Shown here piece by piece: positions 1-12,722 of a DNA stretch of 64,000 nucleotides. The stretch spans positions 72,834,144 through 72,898,143 of the forward strand of contig NC_077244.1 of assembly GCF_947179165.1 (NCBI RefSeq). Reading direction: 5' to 3'. The stretch's first letter is position 1. Each line of letters starts with the position of its first letter. The notes below the pieces were generated by a model, which was not told where the DNA came from, did no database searches, and was given only the letters and a program-made list of their open reading frames with translations. A program made the position numbers and the translations under genes. This DNA comes from Solanum dulcamara (taxonomy: Eukaryota > Streptophyta > Magnoliopsida > Solanales > Solanaceae).

Positions 1-87
1 AGGGCATCCTCGTCGCAGCAAAGCTCGTGTACAGTGCTAACTGAGTCAAAAACACGAATTGGATTTGAACAAATATTTTTGGGCGAC

Positions 88-300
88 ATATATACTTACA
101 ATGTATATCAAATATACTCACAATATACTATTTATTATAGTGATATACTTAATTATATATTATATATATATTTACAAAGTATACCAAATATACTCACAAT
201 ATACTATCTGTTATAGTGATATACTTACATTATATATTATATATACTTACAATGTATAACTAATATACCCACAATATACTATCTATTATAATAATATTTT
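88..300. repeat. AT-rich tandem repeat, about 76-bp unit
   Basis: About two and a half imperfect units are visible. Each carries a TATACTCACAATATACTAT-like core followed by a TTATAGTGATATACTTA-like stretch, with cores starting near 115, 190 and 265. No credible coding content is present. The rest of 1-520 is AT-rich sequence with nothing recognised. Confidence 0.7.
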
Positions 301-520
301 TTCAAGTATTGAAATCTTATAGTGACTACAAATTTAATTTTCCTTATATGATTATGTAAAATCAAAAAAATTATTTAATTGAATCATATAAAATTTATAA
401 GAAAAAAAAATTAAGAAATGCAAAGACTCAATTAGTCTTTAACTTTATTAATATATTAATAAAATTCAAAACATTCAAGTTACAAACTTACAATTAATTG
501 TATATAATAAATTGTAACTT

Positions 521-1775
521 CTACATATTTTGAATCATTTTCTCCAATTCATTTGTATTAACATTAACAGGAATTGACTCATAAATTTCAAAATCAACTA
601 ATTCGTAATTTGGACTAACTTGTGCCGAACGATCAACAATTAACATTATTTCTTCAAGTTCTTCGTCCTCTTCCGTATCTTCTACTCTCCGTTCATTCCT
701 ACGCTCTGATCTAATCCAATCTATGAGGCATTGCTCCCTAAAGAGTGTCGATTGTTTTCAATCTGGTGCCTTTCTTGACTAAATGTGCTCTTCAATGCAA
801 CAATTGACATTGAAACATTTAGCACATCCCTAACAATGGTTGATAGTACTGAATATTATTTTTGATTGTTTTTCCACCATTCCAATGTAGTGACACTATT
901 TTCATCATAGGTTTTCATCATAGGTCTCTGGAGCCTGTCTCAAATAATAATTAAGCTCGTTTCGATTTATGCCCCGTTGTGATGTAGGCTGTATTCTATT
1001 CAAAATAGATAAATTAGAAAAATCATGGGCAGGCATACCACGTGCTTGTCTTTTAAAATATGGTGGCTCATCAGAAGGACGAGATAGAGGAACAGTATGA
1101 CTACAGATAGCATTATCATGTAAATCGATATAATACCTATATAATGTTTGAATATGATCAGTTGTAGCACTCATCGCCTTAAACATACTAAAATCTTCAT
1201 CTTTTTCAATTTCTATAGAAGTATATATAAGGCGAACATATTTAGACATAGTATTAAATTTCATTTATGGATTTAACATAACACCAATTAAATAAATAGA
1301 AGGAATAGGAAAAAAATATTTTTTTAAATTTTTCTATCATTTATGCGACAGCTTCTTTGTAATCATCTTTCTTTTTATATTCCATAAGCAATAATTTTTT
1401 TCAGCTAAATAAGCTAAAATATTAGAAATAGTAAGATAATAAGCACCGAAAATTCAAAAGTAGCCAAAAAAAATTTCCAAAAACATAACAACATCATTAA
1501 TTTTAGTCCAATCAGATTTTTCCAACATTACTTCGAGAAATTTATATGCACATTGATTAAAAGTTGTAGTTATAGGGGCTTTATAAATATTACAAGTCTT
1601 AAAAAAATCATAAGTCGAATTTCACCTAGTCTCAATTTCTTCGGGCGTTAATCTTGGTCTAAAAATATTTTCCTCGCATTTTCTTTTAAATTCTTTAAGT
1701 CTAGCTTTTCTATTATTTTCTTGAATAAAACCAACTGCATGCCTAATTTTTTCAATTATTGGCTCAAGAAAATAA
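521..1775 (-). pseudogene. hAT-superfamily transposase pseudogene (C-terminal half)
   Basis: Read on the minus strand with frame changes, the segment gives a degraded plant hAT transposase. Near 1590-1770 are a K/R-rich stretch and a TPEEIETR motif, where the expected tryptophan of the R-W-N-S-T-Y motif has become a TGA stop. A KAPITTTFNQCAYKFLEVML-like stretch follows near 1500-1580. The longest open part (905-1264) holds a region matching the 'YVRLIY...' linker. Near 735-850 the hAT dimerisation block is readable (VRDVLNVSMSIVALKSTFSQ, then an RHxI motif), and the frame ends in an acidic tail with a stop at 521-523. Several stops and frameshifts make it non-functional. No terminal inverted repeats or 8-bp duplication were found. 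Family assignment rests on motif order recognised by eye. Confidence 0.75.
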
Positions 1776-1919
1776 AGTCAATTTTTTACAATTAAATTAT
1801 ATATATGTTCTTGAGGCTACACAATGTCATTAGTAATGTTCTCTATGTTGTATCATTTCGTGTAGTTGTGTGTCTTACTGGTTTCATGAAATCTTATTTG
1901 TTCCACTCTTTCGCAGGGA

Positions 1920-2497
1920 TGGCTACTACGTGTAGTAGTACCGGTGGTGATGACCCACCAGTACCGAGCCGGCCTAGAGGCCAGCCCCGTTGCATAGGTA
2001 GGGGAGCAGCACCAGTTCTCAATAACAATATAGCTCATGAGCATGTAGAGGAGCGTTAGGACGCCCCTATTCCTCCTCAGCCAGAAGGGCCACCACCTGC
2101 AACACAACCTTCAGCCGCACTATTTATGACTTCCATGTAACAGGTGGCGATCGCTCAACTCCTCACAGCATTGGGGTTACACCACAGGCCCCAGCCCTAG
2201 ATGTGGGTATGCTAGCATCACAGGACTAGCCTGCCCCACCAGCACCTGAGGTTCATCCACCCACACTAGATGTTGCACCCCGTCAGTAATTTCGGACGGT
2301 GTAATGTTCTTAGAGGAGCAAAAGATGTTGGGGATATTTCAGAGGCTGTCACCTTAACATTTTCTGGAGCCATTGACGAAGACGCCATGGAGTTTCTGAC
2401 TACTTTCCAGGAGCAACTTCAAACCTTGGGTCTTGTGGATTCCAGAAGGGCCGACTATGAGAGGTTTGTCTCAAGGAGCTTTGCCAAAAATAAATAA
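1920..2497 (+). pseudogene. Ty3/gypsy gag-like fragment
   Basis: Frame-shifting translation gives a proline- and glutamine-rich stretch (PPQPEGPPPATQPSAALF near 2070-2125). After several stops comes a gag-like segment in 2350-2460 with the pattern FSGAIDEDAMEFLTTFQEQL and then LGLVDSRRADYERF. That FSG...EFL...L-LG-V pattern is typical of plant gypsy gag (retrotransposon capsid) proteins. In-frame stops near 2057, 2138 and 2197 break it up. It lies just past the hAT pseudogene in the opposite orientation. No protease, RT or LTR was found next to it, so it is an isolated relic. Confidence 0.6.
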
Positions 2498-2603
2498 TAA
2501 ATGTTTAGATTCTAGTAGTATTTATTATTAAGAATTTTGTTCCATATTACAAAAGAATCCTTATAAAAGAAAAATATACACTTTACTTTTAAGGCGAGAT
2601 TAA

Positions 2604-2858
2604 GTGGCGTTTGAATTGACTTATAAGCTGCTTAAAATCTGTTTTCAGTTTTTTTTTTTTAGTGTTTGGCTGGCCAACTTAAAATTATTTTGTGCTTAAA
2701 ATAAACCCCTATAAATAGTTGGGTTTATTTGGATGAATTTATTTTAAGCAGTTTATAAGTCAAAAAAAAAGTTGGTCTGCACCTACTTTTTTTTTTAAAA
2801 CTTATAAGCAGTTTTCAACTTATAAGCTGCTTAAAAATAAGTCAATCCAAACATGCTA
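2604..2858. mobile_element. MITE with TGACTTATAAGCTGCTTAAAA-type subterminal repeats
   Basis: The left end has a GGCGTTTGAATTGACTTATA segment. The right end has its near inverse, ending in AAGTCAATCCAAACATGC. Copies of the CTTATAAGCTGCTTAAAA motif sit near both ends, and the interior is a short non-coding AT-rich spacer. This matches a small non-autonomous DNA transposon. A clear target duplication was not identified. Confidence 0.55.
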
Positions 2859-2859
2859 T

Positions 2860-4500
2860 AAATAAGTTGGTGATAAAATTGTAATTTGACAAAACCACTA
2901 ATCTGCATATCAAAACGGGACCTGATGGGATTCCATTGTTGGACGACAAAGTTAGCAGACGCCACAGTACAATTCCATCTAACTACAAAATACAATAATT
3001 TTTTATTTGATAGAATTTACAATTTATTATACATAATACATAGCAAAGTATAATATTAATTATATAAGGCTTATTAATATATGAATTATAAACATGGCTA
3101 AAGACAAAACAACTTTGATAAGAAATAATCTCAACATAATTAATCTAGAATTTAGTACTATATATTTTTATGCACTCTATCGAACGACCTCTAAAGAAAA
3201 AATAATAATCATTTCAATTTGTTTGTCACTCTTTTTTTTAATCCGTAAAAAAAACGTCGCTTTCCTTTTTTGGTAATTCTTTTATTTTTAACTTTCCACA
3301 TGACATATGTTTAAGACCATATTATTAAATGACATTTTGATAGATTCCACATGTCTCTAGTTTAAGAGCATAAAATTCATTTTTTTTTTTTTAAACTTCG
3401 TGTTAAGTAAAAATTAGACAAACAAATTAAAATAAAAGAAGTAATAAAAAAATAAAAAATATCATATTAACCCTTGTACACTCACAAATAAATCATATTT
3501 TCTCTTTGTTATACTTTTTCAACATAGTTATCCTTTCCATCCAATTTTTTTTTTTAAAATAATCATATTTATCCTTACGATATAAAATACTCATATCTTC
3601 AACATATTTACCCTTTTACTCTAAAAATATTATATTTACTCCTACGCATTAAATTCACATGTCCTGCGTTCAAAAGCCATCCTATTTGTACAAATCTTCC
3701 TTAACCATAAAGCTCTTTGAGTTTGAATGTAGCCGAAAGTTTCATCAATTATTCCTTATTAGATAATTGTTTAATAAATGACTCTCTTTTGATTTTTATT
3801 TATAATTTATGCATCTTTTAGATCAAATACAAGATATATTTTTTTGGAAATCTTACGCGAAAACATTTAGATCATGTTGTAAAAAGTTTATAAGTTATTA
3901 TAAATGTGAATTGTTAGTCTAATATTTTATCCATATAATTGAATAATATACGAAAGAAATTAGATTCAAGTCTAACGTTATTGATAGGATAATATTCCAA
4001 TGTCTATATGTGAACTGCTTTCAAAATGAGAACAAAATCTAAATGTTAGCCTAAATAAGGAAGGGAAACTTACATAAATATACAATATTAAGAAAATATT
4101 TACTATTTATAGCAATAAAAAAAAATTCACTGAACACTTATAATACATTTATAATACAATTTTAATACATATTGCAGAGAACTATTTATAAAACATATAT
4201 AATACAAGTTTTATAGATGGATAATATATTTATCACATACTTTAATAGACTTATAATACATTATGTTAATTTCTTACTACACAAACATAATATATATTTT
4301 AAAACACTTATAATACATTTATATTGTATGCATAATTCACTTTTAATACAAGTGTAGATTTATCATAGTATTGCTATATATTGCTATAAATGGTAATAAA
4401 TAAAAAATATCGCTAAAATCAGTAAATAATTTTTAAAAAGCACTCAATCAAGTAATTTTTCCAATAAGAAACATTTGCATAAATGAACCCAACATAAGTA
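2860..4500. other. Intergenic stretch, no gene seen
   Basis: AT-rich intergenic DNA. At 4070-4440 there is a run of TAATACATTTATAATAC-like phrases that looks like decayed repeat DNA. The open frames here (for example 3094-3276) are low-complexity and show no recognisable protein. Confidence 0.5.
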
Positions 4501-4510
4501 TACTTGTGTA

Positions 4511-4624
4511 TGGGCCGAATGAATAGGCAATCCAATACTTAGTGGCCCATTAGTCTCTAAGGGCCTGTAAATAAGCCCAAAAAGTCCAGTAAGCAGTTGC
4601 TTGTTGAAAGAAAACTAGGGTTTT
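4511..4624 (+). promoter_or_regulatory. Ribosomal-protein-type promoter: site II elements and telo-box
   Basis: Upstream of RPS3A are TGGGCC at 4511-4516, GGCCCA at 4544-4549 and AGCCCA at 4574-4579 (site II, TGGGCY on either strand). A telo-box-like CTAGGGTTTT (reverse AAAACCCTAG) lies at 4616-4624. This combination is typical of plant ribosomal protein gene promoters and fits the downstream gene. No clear TATA box was seen. Confidence 0.65.
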
Positions 4625-4701
4625 GCAGCATTATAGATTCACCTTCCTCTTCTTCCAAACCCCACCCCGTCTGAAAGCAGCTTCAACTTCTCATTCTCAA
4701 G

Positions 4702-7700
4702 ATGGCTGTCGGGTATCTCTCGATTGATCTGATTGATTTTTATTTTCTTTCTGTTTGTCTTTCAATTCTAATGTTACTTTGTTGTACAGTAAGAACAAGA
4801 GGATTTCAAAGGGAAAGAAGGGAGGAAAGAAGAAGGCGTAAGTCTTTTTTCTTTTGATTATTGTTTCTGTTTTTAGTTTTTTGGACGTACTGATTGATTG
4901 GGTTCTGGTGAAATGTGGGCAGGGCCGATCCATATGCTAAGAAGGATTGGTACGACATTAAAGCACCATCAGTGTTTGAAATCAAGAACGTTGGTAAAAC
5001 TCTGGTCACTAGGACTCAGGGTACTAAGGTCGAAATCTCTTATCATATTCTACAACTTCATTTTACCTCTAGAAAAAATACCCTTTTCTGTGATTTCTTT
5101 AGTTATGAAGTGCAATGCTGAATAATTGACAAATATCCTGGTATATACACTTCAAATAATAGTCCTTAATGGGACTTCTACTCTGGTTCAACAAGTGGAC
5201 AAATTACTTGTCTTTAAGCGTGGAGACAGTTGACTTATCTAAATTGTAAAAATATAATTTGTTTGTCAAGAGTGGTGCACAGAACTCTTAAGTGTGTTTG
5301 GTTCATATACTACTTATGTGAGAATTATAATATTGGGATTGTTTATGATAGGGTTTATAATGAAACACTGTAATACATGAAAAACTTTCTTTATTAGGGC
5401 ATGCGTAGATTTTCACATAACTTATTAGGATTTTTTTTGGATACCACCAATAGCCAACCAAACAACGGATAAGTTATGCATATTTTGCTGTCAATCAAAT
5501 ATTGTATTATTTTTTATGTTGGGATTAATCATCTGATGCAATTAACTAGATTATCCTTTCGGGGTATGATATGCTTGTAGTTTAAGAGATGCAACTCTGA
5601 ATCCATGTCTGCACCTTGAACTTAAAAAGTGTTTTTGGAAGTAGCGTGAAGTTGCTGAGCAGTGTTTGCTCTTTCTTCTTTAGATCATACAGGGTTTAAA
5701 ATTGATGACATAAGGTTCCTCCATATTTGCTCTTTGGGCTGACATTTTGGATAATGTTAGAGGGTTGTACGATGAAAAAATATAGGAGTGGTAGGTTGGT
5801 TATCAGTGCAAAGTTTTTTTTTTGATAAGGTGATAATCAGTGTAAAATTAGTCAATATATGATGAGTCCTCACAATATTGAATGCCTTAGAATGTAGTAA
5901 TGTAAGGAAACACGTCTGATTGCTATCCTACATCACGATAGTAGCAAGGTTAGCATTGTTCTTATTTTTCTATACCCAAAATACCATTCTCACTTAACTA
6001 GCCACTTCACTGAAGAGTCTTTTTAATAATTTATATCCAAGAATTCACCCTCACCCAAACAAAAAGATATGTTCTCCATTTGTCATCATCTGTTATCATA
6101 TATGGTAAAGGTTGAATTGGCTTCCTGCGTGACGACGTGCTTTTAATCTCTTCTCCGACAACTTTTTTCCGTCTTTTTTCTTTGAAATATTTCATTTAGA
6201 GCTAAATCTTGAACATTCTTCGCGGTTATACAAGTGCAATTATAAAAATAATTTTATATCTGCATACATTGGTGGATTTTGAGTGAGTGCGAAGTATTTC
6301 TCTTGGTGGGCTTGTATTATTTGGCCCTGCAGTTATGGTGATGGTGCTATATGCCATATGGTGGTCTCTATGTTGAAGTGAGGGAAATTGGTGCTTCAAC
6401 TTTGGTGAACTGGTGGTGATATTTTGCAATGGTGGTTAAACCTGAAGAAGGCTCTAGCAGCAAGTATTTCCAGTGAAGAATCAAATAGGAAAAATAGATG
6501 TACAAAAACAATGCTCATATAGTGAAGCAGCAAGGATAAGCTAAGGTAAAGTAAAGAAAAATGTGGACAGTGCTAACCTACTCTAGTTATGTAACATGTT
6601 AGCAAAATACCACATGTGTATATGTATAGACTCCAAAGGTGTACATACTTAAGATTCACATAGCAAACCTACTAGTTTGAAATTGAAGTATAGTAATAGT
6701 TATTTTTGTGCTGTAGAACATATGTGGAGTATGTTAGTTTTCTTCTTTCACCTTTGATAGGTTAATTCAGGAAACTGTTTTATTAACTTTTTCCATTTTC
6801 TTTATGCTCTACATGTCTTTGTATGACTTTTATTTGGAGGTGATGTTTTATGTTTAGATATATCTATATATGACTGCAACTGCAGTGTTACTTATTATTT
6901 AAAGGTGGAAGTTTCATCTCTCTCTCTCTCTCTCTTTGATAATAAGGTGGAAGTTTCATCTCTTAAATATTGAGTTATATGACTGCAAATGCAGATTTAC
7001 TTAAACAAGTGCATTTGTCCCATTTTTGCTCCAGATTGCTTCCGAAGGACTAAAGCACAGAGTATTTGAAGTCAGTTTGGCTGATCTTCAGAAGGATGAG
7101 GATCAGGCTTTCAGGAAGATCCGCTTGAGAGCAGAAGATGTGCAAGGGAGGAATGTCCTCACAAACTTCCATGTAGGATGATTCTTTTAACCTATCAATT
7201 CTTCACAAGACTGGAGAATAGCTCTTTTGGATGAAATTTTGACTGTTTTGAAAAAAATAAAATAACTTTATCGTTGGCCAACTTCAGGGAATGGATTTCA
7301 CAACAGACAAGTTGAGGTCTCTGGTGCGCAAGTGGCAGACTTTGATTGAGGCTCATGTGGATGTGAAGACTACAGATAGCTATACTCTCAGGATGTTCTG
7401 CATTGCTTTTACAAAGAAGCGTCCAAACCAGCAGAAGCGGACATGTTATGCTCAGAGCAGCCAGATCCGTCAGGTTGGTGGTATTTTGAACTTGATCTCA
7501 CTTATTTACTTATTTGATAATATCTGGCAGGTTCACTTTTGATTATTTATCAACATGTGTGTATTATTCTGTTAGATCCGTCGCAAAATGGTTGAGATCA
7601 TGAGAAACCAAGCAAGTTCCTGTGACCTGAAGGAGTTGGTAGCAAAGTTCATCCCTGAATCAATTGGTAGAGAGATTGAGAAAGCTACTTCAAGCATTTT

Positions 7701-8001
7701 CCCGCTACAAAATGTTTATATTCGCAAAGTCAAGATCCTCAAGGCCCCTAAATTCGATCTTGGCAAGCTGATGGAGGTAAGTTTGGATTGTTTTCAGTTT
7801 CTGCACACCACATTGAGCATCATGTTTTGGATAGTTCAGAAGTGCAATAGATTTATTGAGTTACATCTGTTTGTGAAACACTACTAATGAGTTTCTTTTT
7901 TGCAGGTGCACGGTGACTATTCAGAAGATATTGGTGTGAAGTTGGATCGACCAGCTGATGAAACAGTGGCTGAGGCAGAAACTGAGGTTCCTGGAGCTTA
8001 G
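4702..8001 (+). CDS. RPS3A: 40S ribosomal protein S3a (eS1), seven exons
   Basis: Exons are 4702-4712, 4790-4837, 4923-5028, 7035-7172, 7288-7473, 7576-7776 and 7906-8001. All introns are GT-AG and the joined frame encodes 261 aa, the usual plant length. The protein starts [20 protein letters not shown], a basic N-terminus. It then has the conserved [14 protein letters not shown] segment, a central [20 protein letters not shown] and a [13 protein letters not shown] stretch, and ends in an acidic tail (about residues 230-261). eS1 belongs to the small-subunit platform near the mRNA exit site and acts in the cytosol; the plant gene is also known as CYC07. The start codon is the first ATG after a telo-box promoter. 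Intron 3 is long (2 kb), and its open frames are spurious. The reading frame is intact. Confidence 0.97.
5029..7034 (+). other. Long intron 3 of RPS3A
   Basis: This 2-kb intron has a TC microsatellite near 6919-6935 followed by a short local repeat of the phrase GGTGGAAGTTTCATCTCT (near 6905 and 6949). No second gene is visible inside it. Confidence 0.6.
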
Positions 8002-8596
8002 ATTTGTTTCATTTGGATTTCCTGTCTGAATATGGATATTCTAGTCTTCTAAAATTTTGCATTTGTCTTAGTTGAGTTGTCGAAGGCATGACCTACCAAA
8101 ATTTTGGATCTCTTTCTTTTGTTTATGCTTGATGTTAAACTATTCACAGTTTAAGATATCGTTTTTCAGCTATATCTTTTAATACTATACTATATTAGGA
8201 CAGATTTGTATCCAGTTTAGGCAGGATGACAACAGAACATTTCAATGTTGAAAATTAGGATCTTATATGTAGACCCAATCGAATTGGTTGATAAATAAGG
8301 TAATAATAATAAAACTAGCCGGAAATATTGTTGGAAAAAAGTGAGTATTATTGCAAAAGGGAAGCATCCATCGTTCCATTGTAAAAGCACTTTAGAATAT
8401 CCTCCTTCTTTTGTGCTTCTGTGCTTTGTGTTACTGTATAACTATACTACTGAAAGAATTTGCTGAGTCCTGGAAAATATCTCAGAGTTCATCGTTCATT
8501 CTGCAGTTTCTTAGGGTGTGAGGGAGGGGGCTTGTAAAAGAACAGCAGTGAATTGGAGGCTGCTTTTATGGTTTTTGTTTCTCTTTGATTTGATTA

Positions 8597-8665
8597 GGTA
8601 CAAGGTCAGCATACACCTCACCATCTTCGGACCTCATTTGTGGAATTATAATGGGTATATGTTAT
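8597..8665 (+). repeat. Degenerate SINE-tail-like repeat
   Basis: An ACAAGGTCAGCATACACC... stretch leading to a TGTGGAATTATAATGGG phrase resembles the 3' part of the SINE-like repeats at 12224 and 49078, heavily mutated. Confidence 0.4.
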
Positions 8666-8884
8666 TGTGGTTGATTTAGCTTTCATTTCGAAGAAGTTCT
8701 TGAGATACATGGTCTGGCAATTCTGAGTAGCACTTACTATTACTTGGAAGCAGCCTACTGTGGCATGAATGCCTACAGAATGTAGGGGTTAAAAAAGCAA
8801 ATATACCACATGCAGTAGCAACGATCCGAGCCACAGCGATGTTGTACCACTTGACCAAATCTATCTTAAGTGAAGAATTCCTGA

Positions 8885-9025
8885 TATGACAGTGCTGGAT
8901 GGAAAGTATCCATCCTTAACGGGAAGTTTGGGGTTTGAACCCTGTTTATGGAATTGCCTTACTCCTAAAGTAGAATTTTTTTTCACGCGATTCAGATTAA
9001 TCGGATTTCAAAGTGGATATTAAAC
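8885..9025 (+). repeat. tRNA-derived SINE-like repeat
   Basis: A pol III B-box-like GGGTTTGAACCC lies near 8931-8942. It is followed by a GCGATTCAGATTAATCGG-type tail that I associate with dispersed Solanaceae SINE-like repeats. It lies in the RPS3A-NAA40 spacer. The A box is not clear, and the rest of 8002-9502 holds nothing recognised. Confidence 0.45.
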
Positions 9026-9502
9026 ACCTATATTGTTTAAACTTTTCAAAGATACCACTGCACTAGTGTTGAATTATACAGAAAATGCATTATTTTTGAA
9101 GGGTCACAATTTTGATAAACCTATGCAAGATTGCAAGTGAAGACATCAATTTTGTATTCATATTTTCTACCTTTATGTTCTGTATTATAATTTATATCAT
9201 CAATCAAACACAATATAAATTTAATTTTAAATATCTCATCTTATTCTATTAAATTTGAAATAAATTAATCCAAGAATTATAAAACTATAATCTTGAAATA
9301 ATTTAGTCCACGACTCCAATACCCTCCCAACACAAAAGTATAGTATATACTACTATATTTCAAATATTAAGGGTCCATTTAGAATTTTAAAGAATTTTGG
9401 GGTGTAGAAGTGCTTCCACTTTTCGAAAATCTTGGGTAGAAAGTGAAAGTATATAAACCTTCCAAAAGCGGCAAGGCTCAGACGATCTTGTTGCAGACAG
9501 CA

Positions 9503-12500
9503 ATGGAAGCTGAGAAGAGCGTGGAGTCCAACAAGAAATCCGACAAGAAAATGACGAGGAAAGAGGTAACATCAACTAACGTTTGCCCATTTTCCCAAAA
9601 TCATCAATTTTTGAAAATCTAGAAAAACAAACTAATAATTAACAGCTCAACGTACTTTGTTTTATGAAGGCAGATACTGGAAAAGAAGAAGAAGGTGAAG
9701 GAAATAATCAAAGCTGCTGTCTCCCAGAAAGACCCTTTTTCTTCCTTTCCAACTTTTCGCCATTACCAGAAAAAGGGTTCGGATTTTTTGTTTATTTCAT
9801 ACCCATTAATGTATTTTTTTGGTGAATCTGCTAAATGCTTCATTTTCTATCCTTTTTGTGTTTTCTTTTTGGTGGGTGTTGGTTTGTTGGAGGAAAAAAA
9901 GCTTACCTTTGCACTAGTCCAAAAAATTATCCTTCTTAGGAGGTTTACAAGAGCCCTCTTTTACCCTTTTACACATATTCTGTCATCTTTCTTCCCCAAA
10001 GGGAAGAGTCATTAGATGATAGCTTATGATCTTTCTCTAGCTAATATAGTTTCTAGCATGTTTTGGGTTTCCCATCCGGTGTTCCGGTATCCACATTGGG
10101 GCCGTTTAAGGGGGAACACAAGTGATTTTAATAGAATTTTTTTCATACCTAGGGGCAAGGCTTGAACCTGAGATCCTATCCATCCTACCATAACCCATAT
10201 TGGTTATGTATAAGGTTGTTTACTGTTATACTTTATACAATTTCTGTGTGTGTAATGTATAGTTGATTTGATCATTAGATTTGTCGGTGTACTTGGACTC
10301 GGGATGCGGAGATAGCCTTTCTTCTCCAGTAAAGCAGTATATTCAAAATCTCCTCAAGGTAGTAAAAATGGCTAACTTATTGTAATTAGAGTTTTAGCGA
10401 CAACAATAAATCAATGATCTTGGGGATATTTCCTCTTTTCTGAAGGTATATGCCTTTTACAGGTGAATATGGAGTCATCATATGGAACAGAGTGGCCTGT
10501 AGAAGAGAAGGTGAAGCGGAGGGAGATGGTTTCTTCTGAAGCTCGTTATATATTTGTGTATGAGATCTCAAATGTGGATGCCAACATTATGCTCAAATTA
10601 TCACATAAAGGAAGGAACAATGCAGACGGTATGGATGATAAGGGTCATCTTGTGGCTTTTGTAAATTACCGCTTCACCATCGAGGAAGAAATTCCTGTTC
10701 TTTATGTGTATGAATTACAGCTTGAGCATCGTGTTCAGGGGAAGGGGCTGGGAAAATTCTTAATGGTGCTAATTGAGCTGATTGCTCAGAAGGTGATGGA
10801 CTAATCTTTGCTCATTCTTATTATAAATGTCTGTTTTTTCACTTTGATTCCTAAAATGATGGTGGTGGAGAAGCTATCAATACTTTAACTCATGAATATA
10901 CTAGTCTTGCAATAGAGAGAATTGTTAGTTATGTGTGAGTGCTAATGAAAGCTTATCAATACTTTGCAGAGCAAAATGAGTGCCGTGGTGCTAACAGTTC
11001 AGAAGGCAAACATGATAGCAATGAACTTCTATAGGAATAAACTAAGGTGATCTATTGATATGTTATATTAGCAATTTGTGTGCGTTTAGTGTATATCATT
11101 TACATGTTTATGGTATTGAAATATCAGTATAATAAGCTTAGGTGGCTACACCTTAAATATAAGTAAATGATGTTTTTTTTTCACTTCTGTATAGAACTGT
11201 TATATTTGTCCTCTTTCTTTATGCATTCTGCATGTTGTGATAATATCCAAATTTACATACTGTCATCTGGAATTCATATTTAACAGTAATTGGTTCAATT
11301 TGTATGATTACCCAAAAGTAGTATCCTCTTTAGTCTAACACTGTTTGTCATATCTCGTCATAAGATGTGGCATCATCATTCTAGAGTGTAGAAGCTGACC
11401 GAAAAATTATTGAAGCTACAGGAGATTTCTGTATTTTTTACTTTGGTTGTAAAATGAACATATATTTGTATAAAAGAATTACCTTGAGATCTATTTATGA
11501 TAAACTAATGCTAACTGATGTATTGAACACGCTTATACATGCATTATATGATTCAACAATTCAGCTCAAAATGTTGGAATTTAACTATATCAGGAGAATT
11601 TCTTTTGGAACCTGTCAAATATATACCATCAACCTGTTACATAATCAACTTCCAGTTTACTCTCAGCCTTTTCCTCTCAGTACTGAATAACATATGCTTA
11701 TTTCTAACCTGAAAAGTTTCTAACAGTGAATTCTTTTTCAGCTGCTAAATTACAATTAAGATATATTTGCTTTTATTCACTTGTTTATATTAACTAGCCG
11801 TTTACAGTAACACTCATACGTCAACCTCTGCAGGTACCTGATATCTACCATGTCACCCTCACAGGTAAATCTACTGTCTGCAATAGTTCAGTTCTCATCA
11901 TAAATTGCCTAAGCTCTTTACATCTTCTTGTTGGTATTGCAGATGGGTTTACAGACAAATTATGAGCTTCTTTGCAAGTCATTTGATTATGAAGCTAAAG
12001 CTGTATTACAGGTGTGCAATCTCTATTTCCTTGTACTAAATAACAGAACAAGAGGACTCAAATAAGATTGTCATCTCATGTGCACTCAAAATTTTCCAAC
12101 ATGTTTTTCATGCATTCGATTACTCGATCAACTGGTAATGCTTAAATTCTGTCATAGCAATCTTATGCCAAAATTTTCTACAGAGTTGTTTCTTGATTTA
12201 AGAAGTTAGTAGACATTCTTCTGTCGGAAACAACCTCTGTATCCCTATGAGTTAGGGTTAAGGTCTGCATACATTCTACCCTTCTCAAACCCCACTTGTG
12301 GATTACACTGGGTATGTTGTTGTACTAGATATAGTCCCACAAAGTGGGGTCTGGGTACTATACATTCTTGTCGAGGTTCCACTTCTGCAAATTTTTAGAT
12401 TCAATGATGAAAGATTTTTTTTTTTAATCTCTTAGCAGCGTTGTGTCATATGAATGACAACTGGTTCATTTCTGTGAAATCCATGATATTCTCTTTTTTT

Positions 12501-12722
12501 TTTTTTTTGGATATATGAAGTGCATAATCATTTAGGATTACACACACTAGAGACACATTTTCCTGATAAATTATCTCTTCCTTTTCTCTAAAATCTCTAT
12601 CCAATGAAGGGAGGTGAAGATAAATGACTGCAAGGTGATTCAGAGTCCGTTTGCGAAGCATCTTACAAAGTTTTTGCCTATGTCAGCTTGACGAAGTTGA
12701 AACCTGTGAAGAGGTAGCATAA
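9503..12722 (+). CDS. NAA40: N-alpha-acetyltransferase 40 (NatD), histone H4/H2A-type
   Basis: Eight exons join in frame: 9503-9565, 9674-9776, 10279-10358, 10463-10792, 10970-11046, 11834-11864, 11943-12011 and 12687-12722. They encode 262 aa. The lysine-rich N-terminus (MEAEKSVESNKKSDKKMTRK) is followed by a GNAT fold. The acetyl-CoA loop RVQGKGLGKFLM (R/Q-x-x-G-x-G) lies around residues 173-184. Before it is the strand segment VLYVYELQLE and after it SKMSAVVLTVQKANMIAMNF. NatD enzymes acetylate the N-terminal serine of histones H4 and H2A. The last exon (acidic LDEVETCEEVA tail) is the least certain: reading on without splicing would add a different short tail. Introns 2 and 7 hold SINE-like repeats. 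Confidence 0.92.
10076..10200 (-). repeat. SINE-like repeat in NAA40 intron 2
   Basis: On the minus strand a B-box-like GGTTCAAGCC lies at 10152-10161, followed by a downstream segment related to the repeat at 8885. The pairing of CCGGTGTTCCGGTATCCACA with TGGGGCC is typical of this repeat family. It is inserted antisense to the gene. Confidence 0.45.
12224..12328 (+). repeat. SINE-like repeat in NAA40 intron 7
   Basis: The sequence contains AAGGTCTGCATACATTCTAC, CAAACCCCACTTGTGGATTA and ACTGGGTATGTTGTTGT in order. This is the 3' region of a SINE-like family common in Solanaceae; a second, better preserved copy is at 49078-49178. The TGTTGTTG-like end is typical of the TS type. Confidence 0.6.

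Noticed and set aside
1805..2107. Overlapping 84-codon frames on both strands
   Set aside because: They fall in the gypsy gag-like relic; neither continuous frame matches the gag reading along its length.
5855..5925. Possible C/D snoRNA or hammerhead core in RPS3A intron 3 (ATGATGAGTCC then CTGA)
   Set aside because: The box C-like and box D-like motifs lack a convincing terminal stem, no rRNA guide could be shown, and the hammerhead lacks a CGAAA partner.
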